Assembly: GCA_900754175.1 (NCBI GenBank)
Contig: CAAEBS010000099.1
Location: 1-20,603 of the forward strand
Reading direction: 5' to 3'
Source of the DNA: Clostridia bacterium
GTDB taxonomy: Bacteria > Bacillota > Clostridia > Oscillospirales > CAG-272
Length of the DNA stretch: 20,603 bases
The notes beneath the pieces are model-generated. The model saw nothing but the letters and a program-made list of their open reading frames with translations. It searched no databases and was not told where the DNA came from. This document shows, piece by piece, positions 8,515 to 15,528 of the stretch. A program made the position numbers and the translations under genes. Every line of letters starts with the position of its first letter. The stretch's first letter is position 1.

Positions 8515-8552
8515 GCAACACCGCAAAGGCACACGGTGCCATGCGGTGCTGC
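8515..8552 (-). other. Strong intergenic RNA hairpin between the 47-aa gene and the rhamnosidase gene
   Basis: Arms 8515-8525 and 8542-8552 pair over 11 positions with a single G-U wobble, and inside them GGCAC (8528-8532) pairs with GTGCC (8536-8540) around a 3-base loop. On the minus strand it is followed by GACCGGAAAATTG, with no T-tract, so it is not an ordinary intrinsic terminator. It may be a processing site or a stabilising stem that sets different mRNA levels for the upstream and downstream parts of the operon. Confidence 0.6.
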
Positions 8553-8566
8553 GGAAATATCCGGTA

Positions 8567-8710
8567 TTACCGGAACAGGTCCTCGTAATAAAAGGCGTCG
8601 CCCTCGTCGCCAGGCGTTGTCAGGTCATACGTCAGTCCCGATACGGCAATGACGTCCCGGCTCAGAAGACCGATGAATTCAAACTTTGCGGAAACATAAG
8701 ATTTTTTCAT
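8567..8710 (-). CDS. Small 47-residue protein with acidic, aromatic C-terminus
   Basis: A short open frame with a near-ideal ribosome site: GAGGAGG seven bases before ATG at 8710, stop TAA at 8567. It begins MKKSYVSAKFEFIGLLSRDV and its last third is acidic and aromatic, ending GDAFYYEDLFR. It has no cysteine, no signal peptide and no membrane segment. The general layout (MKK-x-Y start, a Phe/Glu strand, an Asp-Val-Ile segment, then Asp/Gly/Glu with aromatics) resembles small unannotated proteins I recall from gut Clostridia beside surface-protein genes, but I cannot name a family. It lies 12 bp after the second LamG-like gene and is probably co-translated with it; the following hairpin separates it from the rhamnosidase gene. 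Function unknown; a partner or modified-peptide precursor for surface proteins is conceivable. Confidence 0.72.
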   Translation of the reverse strand: MKKSYVSAKFEFIGLLSRDVIAVSGLTYDLTTPGDEGDAFYYEDLFR

Positions 8711-8722
8711 ATACGTTCCTCC

Positions 8723-9964
8723 TCAATTGCCGGACGCCGGCAATATCTCGCAGGTTTTGCCGTCCGTCACCGTCAGGATATAGGTGTCGCTCACGTATTC
8801 GTTGCCATCGACGTCAACGGCATACGCCGTAATCGTTCCGCTGAGGAAATCCGTACCGGAGGTCAGCGGAATCCCCTTGAGCGAAATGGCAACGTAATAG
8901 GAATCTTCCCCCGCATCGTAGGTCTTTTGGTTCCCGCTTTCATCGGTATACCCCAGATAGCGGTACACCACTCTGCTTTGCAGTTCGATATCGCCGGTGG
9001 TTTTCACCCCCGTTTTCTCGTCAAGCGTACCGGTAAAGGACTCCAGATTCATCCGGAATCCGGCTTCCGCATAGTCCAGCGAATGGATCCGGGCAACAAA
9101 ACGGATGTCAAAGGTTTCGTCCGAAACATTCCGTAACTGCACGCCCTCAAACACCGGTTCGGCGGATATCTGCTCACTGCCGATTGCTTTCAGCTCGTCC
9201 TCGCTCAGCGCCTTTCCGTAAACTCTGATGTCGTCGTAAGTAAAGTACTGCCCCTGACTGGACTGGCTCCACTGCTTTCCGGAAAAATTCAGGTCAGAGC
9301 CGTCCACAAACATAGCCGCAGACGCATTTCCTGTTACCGTATTGGTACCGCTGGTGTTCCAGTCGTCGTGCGTCTCATACATCGTCATCGTACAGCTTCC
9401 CTTGGAAACCCTCGTCATGGTGATGGCAAGAACCGAATAGGTATTCTCCGCAAGTTTGCCGTAATTTGCGGATATCTGATAACCACCGTTGAAGTGCAAC
9501 CTCGCATAGGTCGTTCCGCCGCTCCGGAGAACACGGATTCCGGCGGCAGAGTTCAGCTTTTTTTCATTAACGCCCAGAACAAGCGGCGCTCCGGCTAAAG
9601 CGTTGGTCGCTTTATAGCGAACGCAAACCGTATATTCATCGGTGATATCGTCCAGAAGCGTTGTTCCGATACCGTTCGCCTCGTCCACCGTAAAGGACAG
9701 CCATTCGCTCGTCGCCGCCCCGATGGTCGCCTCTCCGTTTGTGATCGCAGAGCTTGTGCCGTCCGTCGTAAAGGTCAGTTTGTCGCCTGCCGATCCCCTC
9801 GGCGCTTTGTTGGCAAGCTGTTCCTCCTGCGTGTCGCCCTCAAAATTCCAGTGAAGCAACAGATTTCCGTCGGTCGTAAATTCTTTTGCCGATACAAAAA
9901 GACTCAACGCCGATATCAGCATGATGGTGCTTAAAAGCAGACAAAGAAATTTTTTCGTCTTCAT
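8723..9964 (-). CDS. Secreted LamG/concanavalin-like domain protein with a novel-looking C-terminal beta domain
   Basis: Predicted exported protein of 413 residues. Seen: signal peptide (MKTKKF, hydrophobic LCLLLSTIMLISALSLF, likely cleavage after VSA at about residue 26), then a LamG-like jelly-roll of about 230 residues that opens LLLHWNFEGDTQEEQLANKA and contains a FTYDDIRVYGKALSEDEL strand typical of the end of such domains, then a beta-rich C-terminal region starting FEGVQLRNVSDETFDIRFVA. There is no membrane anchor or sorting signal, so it is either released or held by partners. The jelly-roll is a clear paralogue of the one at 12837-13898. The ATG at 9964 has AAAGGA eight bases upstream; an ATG at 9982 would place six residues before the signal. 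Likely role: binding a glycan or another cell-surface component; catalysis is not indicated. Confidence 0.78.
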   Translation of the reverse strand: MKTKKFLCLLLSTIMLISALSLFVSAKEFTTDGNLLLHWNFEGDTQEEQLANKAPRGSAGDKLTFTTDGTSSAITNGEATIGAATSEWLSFTVDEANGIGTTLLDDITDEYTVCVRYKATNALAGAPLVLGVNEKKLNSAAGIRVLRSGGTTYARLHFNGGYQISANYGKLAENTYSVLAITMTRVSKGSCTMTMYETHDDWNTSGTNTVTGNASAAMFVDGSDLNFSGKQWSQSSQGQYFTYDDIRVYGKALSEDELKAIGSEQISAEPVFEGVQLRNVSDETFDIRFVARIHSLDYAEAGFRMNLESFTGTLDEKTGVKTTGDIELQSRVVYRYLGYTDESGNQKTYDAGEDSYYVAISLKGIPLTSGTDFLSGTITAYAVDVDGNEYVSDTYILTVTDGKTCEILPASGN

Positions 9965-9987
9965 ATCTGAAAATCCTTTCATGTATT

Positions 9988-12003
9988 TTAGGAATACCGG
10001 ATCTCTCTGGAAAATCCGATCGTGTCGATCAGTTCCCGATAGGTCTCCTCCTGCCGGGAATCGGTGTATTCATACCACAAAATTCCGGTAGCGTAAGGGT
10101 CGTTGTCAATTTTGCTCAGGAACCGGAAGGTTGCCTCGGAAATGAAGTAGTAGGCATGCACCCATACCGTTTTCCCCTGCTCATACGCATATTTCTTGAT
10201 GGGAAGACCGTAATTTGCGTCATACGCATTGTAGTGATAATCCTTCATGCTGATCTCGTCGGACATATCCACGCACTTTTTCCAGTCCAGCAGGATCTTC
10301 GGACGGTAAGCGCTGCAAAGCTCGTTCAGGCTGTAAGTATAAAGCCCCCACTTAGACTCGTCGGCATATGCCGCCATCAGGTGCATGAAGAAAACCTTGT
10401 TCTTGCTGTGAAGATAATCCGAAGCTTCCTTCAAAAACATCTCAAAGAATTCGCCCCTGATCTTCATGATATTGACGTACATCTCCTCGGTTACCTCTAC
10501 CCCGGGTGAGGAAAGATCCACGCCGTACCGCTCCTTGTATTTCTGCACGATCGGCTCGTTGTACCCGTAATGGATCGGATCCGAAATAAAGCTGGAATGT
10601 CCGAGAAGTCTGATCTCCACGCCGTCAAAACCGCACTTGTCGGAAAGATATTTCACGTAATCCAGCCAGTGTGCCCTGACTTCGGCATAGCCCTCGCAAA
10701 GCGTTCCCGCCACATATTGGCACTTTCCTTTTGCCATGCAGTAAGCGTTTCCCTGCAACCAGCCCTCGCCGCTGAGTCCGGAGCCTGCATATTCAAACTC
10801 CCAGCCCCAATTGGTGAAGAAGGACAGGAATTTTTCAAGCGGATAGGAGCCGGACAGTTTTGGCTCTTCCTCATATCCCCACACCTTGGAATACGGCTCA
10901 TCCCCAAAGGTAGCGATGCTGTTTCTGGCATAGGTCGCCACGCTTGTGGTAAGCTTTGTATCCCCACTGTAAAGGCTTATCATGGAAAACGGAATGGTCA
11001 GCAGCTTTTCCCGGACGGCGTCCGGAAAGGTCATGGCGATATAGTCGGTTCCCTCTTCAAAATCAAAGCCGGTGATTCGGAGGACGTATACGCTTGCGTT
11101 TTCATATTTCAGAAGCCCGTTGGCATCGTATACGTTTCGCTTTTCAACCGTCCATGACGTATCGAACGAACCCTCGTATTTCTGATAGGTATAGTTGGTC
11201 TTGCTCCCGTAAAGCGTAACCTGCGGCGTTCCGATCTCGGCGGCGGTTCTGGCGGAATACGTCGTCCGCACGTCCTTGTTTTTCAGTTGCGCCACACCGT
11301 CCAGCATAAAGACCGCCTCTATGCCCGTGATCTTACCATCGGTCACATCCGCATTGTCCCGTCTCACCAGACGCATTTCAGGGTGTTTGGTGATGAAGTT
11401 GTCAAAGTAGACCCGTCTGCCCCCCACAACGTCCTCATACCAATTGCTGTTGTCCGCCGTCTCGCCCTCGGGAATCGTAAGTCCGCCTCCGCCCTCATAC
11501 GGCTTATAGATCGCAATCATCTCAAGACCGAGCTTGTGCCCGATCTTTACGTACTGAAGCAGAATATTGCCGCCGCAGTTCAGAAGATTGGCTTTCAGCT
11601 TTCCGTCTCTCGACGCAATCGGCGCAGAACATCTTGTGTCCGAAAAGACCGGATATCCGTCCCCCGGTACGATGATGTACACCCGGGTATAGCCACAGTC
11701 GTCAATCGTGGTCAGCGTTTGGGTTATGGTCGCTACCGATATGTCCTCCTTGACAATCGTGCCCTGAATGTCGAACACCGGTGCGATCTGCGTACCCTTT
11801 GCCGTCTGAAATCTTACGTAACCTTTCAGCTCTCCGCCGGTAACGTCACCGGCAGGGTCGCTCTCATCCGGCGGTATGATATCCGCATCGGTTATCGTAC
11901 TGACCGTATCGTCTCCCCCCTTGCCAGACGAGCAACCTGCAAGGCTCAGCGCCAGCAGGAGCAACGCAAGGCATAACGAGGTCCATTTTAAATGTTTTTT
12001 CAT
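9988..12003 (-). CDS. Large lipoprotein with a glycosidase-like C-terminal half
   Basis: Predicted lipoprotein of 671 residues anchored on the outer face of the membrane. Seen: a lipoprotein signal with lipobox LAGC (Cys24), a low-complexity Gly/Asp/Ser linker to about residue 55, a middle beta-rich region, and a C-terminal region that reads like a TIM barrel: CGFDGVEIRLLGHSSF, a long helix with FFEMFLKEASDYLHSKNK, VFFMHLMAAYADES, PKILLDWKKCVDMS, TVWVHAYYF and a final GILWYEYTDS. Such strand-helix alternation with Asp/Glu at strand ends is common in glycoside-hydrolase-like proteins of the GH10/GH42-like class, but I cannot assign a family or catalytic pair. AAAGGAAAG precedes the ATG. It sits between the aldolase and a LamG gene, so an extracellular glycan-processing or glycan-binding role is the best guess. 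Confidence 0.72.
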   Translation of the reverse strand: MKKHLKWTSLCLALLLLALSLAGCSSGKGGDDTVSTITDADIIPPDESDPAGDVTGGELKGYVRFQTAKGTQIAPVFDIQGTIVKEDISVATITQTLTTIDDCGYTRVYIIVPGDGYPVFSDTRCSAPIASRDGKLKANLLNCGGNILLQYVKIGHKLGLEMIAIYKPYEGGGGLTIPEGETADNSNWYEDVVGGRRVYFDNFITKHPEMRLVRRDNADVTDGKITGIEAVFMLDGVAQLKNKDVRTTYSARTAAEIGTPQVTLYGSKTNYTYQKYEGSFDTSWTVEKRNVYDANGLLKYENASVYVLRITGFDFEEGTDYIAMTFPDAVREKLLTIPFSMISLYSGDTKLTTSVATYARNSIATFGDEPYSKVWGYEEEPKLSGSYPLEKFLSFFTNWGWEFEYAGSGLSGEGWLQGNAYCMAKGKCQYVAGTLCEGYAEVRAHWLDYVKYLSDKCGFDGVEIRLLGHSSFISDPIHYGYNEPIVQKYKERYGVDLSSPGVEVTEEMYVNIMKIRGEFFEMFLKEASDYLHSKNKVFFMHLMAAYADESKWGLYTYSLNELCSAYRPKILLDWKKCVDMSDEISMKDYHYNAYDANYGLPIKKYAYEQGKTVWVHAYYFISEATFRFLSKIDNDPYATGILWYEYTDSRQEETYRELIDTIGFSREIRYS

Positions 12004-12019
12004 TTAAAACTTTCCTTTC

Positions 12020-12820
12020 TTATTGCGCAAAAACCTTGGTTCTGACGTTTTGCAGATTCTGTTTTGCCCCCTGAAGAATATAGTCGTAGTCGGTTCCCGT
12101 CGATATAATGTTGATGCCAAGCTTCTCCCAGAAAGCGATCTGTTCCGGGTCGGTGGTCCCGAGGGACACGCCGATCGGCTTTCCGGCAGCTTTCAGAATT
12201 CCGATCGCTTCCCGGATATACTTCTGGGTATGCTCCCCATAGATCTGCCCCAGCTCTCCAATAGATCCGGAGAGATCGCACGGACCGAAGAAATATCCGT
12301 CAATGTGAGGATTTTTTACAATTTCCGGCAGGTTTCTGACTGCGGTTTCGGTCTCTATCTGGATAAAACGCAGAAAGCTGTTTTCTACCTCGTTTATGTA
12401 CGCATCGGTGCTGTTGAGTCCGTAATGGACGGCACGAAGCGGTCCGAAGCCCCGGATGCCGTAGGGCGGATAGGTGCAGTATTTCATCGCATTTTCGGCT
12501 TCCTCGGCGGTGTTTACCATGGGCACAACGATACCCTGCGGTCCCATTTCCAATATCCGCTTCATATGGTTATAATCGTTTCTTGCCACCCGGACCAACG
12601 CCGGCGTTCCGCCGGCATTGATCGCTGTAATGTGGTTGCGGATAGACGTATAACTGTTTTCCGAATGTTCGCTGTCGATCCAGATAAAATCAAATCCGAT
12701 ATTTCCCAACACTTCGGAAACAATGGAATCGGTCATGGAGATGTGACTGCCAACGAGTTTCTCATGCAGTCTGCTTTTCAGTTCTTTGCCAAGGTTCAAG
12801 TTTCTCTGTAAATCGTTCAT
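12020..12820 (-). CDS. HpcH/HpaI-family aldolase (2-keto-3-deoxy-sugar-acid type)
   Basis: Class II pyruvate aldolase of 266 residues. Family members split 2-keto-3-deoxy acids (for example 2-keto-3-deoxy-L-rhamnonate) to pyruvate and an aldehyde. Seen: FIWIDSEHSE at 46-54 with His52 as the expected general base, PALVRV with Arg77 for pyruvate binding, GPQGIVVPMVNTAEEA at 93-108, IQIETETA with Glu156 and GPCDLSGSIG with Asp182 as the two metal ligands. No signal peptide. Beside a rhamnosidase-like gene it would fit non-phosphorylative rhamnose or arabinose breakdown, but the needed dehydrogenase and dehydratase are not in this window, so the substrate is unproven. The ribosome site is weak (AGG about 10 bases ahead); it begins 16 bp after the LamG gene and may depend on translation from upstream. 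Confidence 0.83.
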   Translation of the reverse strand: MNDLQRNLNLGKELKSRLHEKLVGSHISMTDSIVSEVLGNIGFDFIWIDSEHSENSYTSIRNHITAINAGGTPALVRVARNDYNHMKRILEMGPQGIVVPMVNTAEEAENAMKYCTYPPYGIRGFGPLRAVHYGLNSTDAYINEVENSFLRFIQIETETAVRNLPEIVKNPHIDGYFFGPCDLSGSIGELGQIYGEHTQKYIREAIGILKAAGKPIGVSLGTTDPEQIAFWEKLGINIISTGTDYDYILQGAKQNLQNVRTKVFAQ

Positions 12821-12836
12821 ATGGCTCTAAAACCTG

Positions 12837-13898
12837 TCAGTCCTCTTTCTTTTTGCGTTTTACGGTCATAACCGTCACGGCACAAACGGCGGGAATCAGA
12901 ATGGCGGCACCCGTAACGGTAGCTCTGCATCCGCCCTTTTTCTGTTCGTCCTCTGTAACAACTTCGGTCGTATCTGCCGTGGTATCCGACGGCTTGTTTC
13001 CGGCGGCGTCTCCGTCCTTGTTGTCAGCCGGATCGGGATCAGGAGTCGGTTCCGGGTCGGGCGTCGGGTCCGGCGTGGTATCGGGCGGGGTCGGCGTTTC
13101 TGCCTTGTTGATGGTCATGACCTCTGCCTGCGTCAGACAGGTGTTGTATATCCGGATATCGTCGTAAATGTAGGTCTTGTTATAGTCTGGGGAAGTCTGT
13201 CCCTTGTAGTTGCCTGCGCCAAAGTAGAAATCGGCGACCGTGCTCAGGATCTTGTTACCCGTTTCGGAGGTCGTGATGCTGGTGGAATCGTAGAACATAT
13301 TCCAATCGTCATAAGTCTGATAGTAGTTTGCAGTATAGGTATTGTCGCTGTTCTTCTTTACGGCAATCGCTATGGCAACGTATTCGTCATCCGTCATCCG
13401 GTTGTCAACCACACCCGCATCCTTTGCGTTCTCGTTGTTGACACGCATTTTCACAAAGTTCCCCTTGAGCAGATACACACGGAGAGGCAGAGTGCCGCTT
13501 CCGGTCACGTAAAACGGAGAGTTGGTGTTGTTCTCCTGACCGTTGACCTTGAATCTCAGGTAGAGCGTGTAACCGTCGGTAACACTGTTGATCAGAGTGT
13601 TGCCCTTTCCGGTCGAAGCGTCCAGGCAGAAATCCAGTCCCTCGGTCACAGGGGAGCCGATCGTCGCTTCACCGTTTGCAATGGAAGAGCTGATTCCGTC
13701 TGTCAGCAATACCAGCGAGTCGGTCCGGACGCCGTTTTTCGCCTTGTTGGCAAGCTGTTCTTCCAGCGTATCGCCCTCAAAGTTCCAATGGAGTACCAGT
13801 GCGTCATCTGCGGTGTTCTCGGTTGCGCCAACGGTAAAGGTAGCGAATATCCCGATGACAACCATCAATGCCATAATGATAGAAAGTGTCTTTTTCAT
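12837..13898 (-). CDS. Membrane-anchored LamG-like surface protein with Asp/Pro/Thr stalk
   Basis: Predicted surface protein of 353 residues. Seen: signal peptide (MKKTLS then a hydrophobic stretch, cleavage near VGA at residue 25), a LamG-like jelly-roll of about 230 residues opening LVLHWNFEGDTLEEQLANKA and closing with TYIYDDIRIYNTCLTQAEV, a stalk of about 55 residues rich in Pro, Asp and Thr (TPDPTPDPEPTPDPDP), then a KKGGC motif, a hydrophobic segment of about 20 residues and a basic tail KRKKKED. This places the jelly-roll outside the cell on a flexible stalk. Its first 100 residues closely match the protein encoded at 8723-9964. AAAGGAG lies 7 bases before the ATG. Probable role is glycan or substrate adhesion next to the solute-binding lipoprotein; the ligand is unknown. 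Confidence 0.8.
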   Translation of the reverse strand: MKKTLSIIMALMVVIGIFATFTVGATENTADDALVLHWNFEGDTLEEQLANKAKNGVRTDSLVLLTDGISSSIANGEATIGSPVTEGLDFCLDASTGKGNTLINSVTDGYTLYLRFKVNGQENNTNSPFYVTGSGTLPLRVYLLKGNFVKMRVNNENAKDAGVVDNRMTDDEYVAIAIAVKKNSDNTYTANYYQTYDDWNMFYDSTSITTSETGNKILSTVADFYFGAGNYKGQTSPDYNKTYIYDDIRIYNTCLTQAEVMTINKAETPTPPDTTPDPTPDPEPTPDPDPADNKDGDAAGNKPSDTTADTTEVVTEDEQKKGGCRATVTGAAILIPAVCAVTVMTVKRKKKED

Positions 13899-13942
13899 TT
13901 TTGTTCTCCTTTAAAAATATTTGATTTTTTGGGGGAAAGTAT

Positions 13943-15430
13943 TCAGCCCTGTTTGCGGGCGTTATCCACAATGCGGTCGATGATCTTCTGCCACTTGCTG
14001 GAGTTTCTCAGCAGAGAGTTCGGGTTGGCTTTGGTGGCATAATTCACAAGCTTGCGGAGATCTCCCGTGGAGCCGTTCAGGAGGGTCAGACCCTCATTGG
14101 CAAACAGCGACGTCCGGTCTATGGAGTAGATACCTACAATATAATCAAGCATTTCCACAAACACCGTACTGTTCGCCAGAATTCCCTCCAGCAGGACGTT
14201 GTAATAGGAAGGACGCACATACTTGAGAGAATAGAAGGCAAAATCCTCCAGAATTCTTCCCAGCATATCCAGATCCTTTTCCCCGTTCATAACAGCAACG
14301 CTTGAGGAGTTGTACTGGTGGCACCACGCATAATATTTGTCCTGATCCTCGTTCCACTTCGGCAGAGGCAGAAACAGATAGGTAAAGTCTACCTCCCGCA
14401 TACTGGTATTGTGATAAGGCAGTCCCGCAATCTGGAACAACACCTGATTCTGTTCAAACAGATTGGGGAAATTGTTTCTGTTATAAGCGCCCCACGACTC
14501 TGCCGCATCCGAATAAACGCTCGTCTTTGCGTGCGCCAGATCGTATATCTTGTCGTAAAAGTTGGTAAAGCGCTCATCAAATCCCAGCTTCAGATTTCCC
14601 TGCGTATCTTCTTTGATAAAGGTGATGTCCGATCCTGCCAGCAGGGCGTCCACGCAAGCGCTGTTGCTGAAGAATCCGAACGTGTCACCCAGCGAAACCT
14701 CGTTGTCCCGGTCTGCATCGGTATAGACCAGCTTGGTATATTGGATAAAGGTATCCAGGGTCCATTTTCCGTTGCGGATGAGGTCAAATATCTCCTCCGC
14801 ACTGATTTGGTATTCGGTCGCCAGATCCTGGTTGAAAACCGTGCAGACGGACGCCGTCCAGGAAGTGTACGCAAAATCTCCCATAAGGAAATAGTTTTTG
14901 CCGGCAATGGCGGTCTTGTCAATAAAGTCGCTGTACCACCATTCCTTATCCGTCTGAATATGCGGAATGTTCTGCATCGGCAGGGTGTAACCCTGTACCC
15001 CGCAGGAAGTGGTGTTCATCGTGCCCGCAAGAACGTAATCCAGCTCGTTCGTTCCGGCTGTATACTGCGTTCTCACCTCGTTGACAATGCCGGCGGCATT
15101 GCTGACAACGTTCTGATACGTAAACGAAATATTGTACTTGTCATACATGGCAATATTTCTTTCATAAACGCCTCTTTCCACCGGGTCGCCGGCAATGTCT
15201 CCCTCCAGCTCGTCGATCGTGGAAATATTGTCTCCCTCACTGTATGTAAGAAACCGTATTTCCTTTCCTCCGTAGTCCACCGCTTCCAGCCCGTCATACT
15301 CCGTGCTTTCCGCCCTCGGGGTCGTGACCGGCGTTTCCTCGCCCTTCTTCTTAGAGCAGGAAACCAACGCCGGACAAATTGCGCCGATCGCAAGCGTGAT
15401 CAGCAAGAATATACTCAAAACTCTTTTCAT
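13943..15430 (-). CDS. ABC-transporter solute-binding lipoprotein (sugar/oligosaccharide type)
   Basis: Predicted extracellular substrate-binding lipoprotein of 495 residues. Seen: lipoprotein signal peptide with lipobox LVSC (Cys25) followed by a polar SKKKGEETPVTTPR linker, then a family-1-like binding-protein body with KEIRFLTYSEGDN as the first strand, YEKYNISF-like early strand order (here YDKYNISF), the segment DYVLAGTMNTTSCGVQG, YFLMGDFAYTSW and FNQDLATEY in the middle, and aromatic residues typical of sugar clefts. Length fits oligosaccharide-binding members. No permease or ATPase gene lies anywhere in this window, so it must work with a transporter encoded elsewhere. AAGGAGG is placed 5 bases before the ATG. 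The 98-bp gap before it is the largest between genes of this operon; I see no convincing promoter there. Confidence 0.85.
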   Translation of the reverse strand: MKRVLSIFLLITLAIGAICPALVSCSKKKGEETPVTTPRAESTEYDGLEAVDYGGKEIRFLTYSEGDNISTIDELEGDIAGDPVERGVYERNIAMYDKYNISFTYQNVVSNAAGIVNEVRTQYTAGTNELDYVLAGTMNTTSCGVQGYTLPMQNIPHIQTDKEWWYSDFIDKTAIAGKNYFLMGDFAYTSWTASVCTVFNQDLATEYQISAEEIFDLIRNGKWTLDTFIQYTKLVYTDADRDNEVSLGDTFGFFSNSACVDALLAGSDITFIKEDTQGNLKLGFDERFTNFYDKIYDLAHAKTSVYSDAAESWGAYNRNNFPNLFEQNQVLFQIAGLPYHNTSMREVDFTYLFLPLPKWNEDQDKYYAWCHQYNSSSVAVMNGEKDLDMLGRILEDFAFYSLKYVRPSYYNVLLEGILANSTVFVEMLDYIVGIYSIDRTSLFANEGLTLLNGSTGDLRKLVNYATKANPNSLLRNSSKWQKIIDRIVDNARKQG

Positions 15431-15528
15431 AAAATCCTCCTTTTATTCAGCAATGACCAATGCAATCCTTTTTCAGATCCCCCCTTCACCAAAAATTCAT
15501 TCTGCACACGATACTCACGCCCCTTTCC

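Noticed and set aside
8485..8532. A longer N-terminus for the rhamnosidase-like protein
   Set aside because: The upstream start lies inside the strong hairpin at 8515-8552 and lacks a ribosome site, whereas the ATG at 8484 has AAAGGA at proper spacing.
7045..8652. A second 535-codon plus-strand open frame
   Set aside because: It is antisense to the rhamnosidase-like gene and to the small protein, with no recognisable motif or ribosome site.
15431..15528. A promoter or extra small gene in the 98-bp gap before the solute-binding protein gene
   Set aside because: I found no acceptable -35/-10 pair, and the only frame with a ribosome site is ten codons long.
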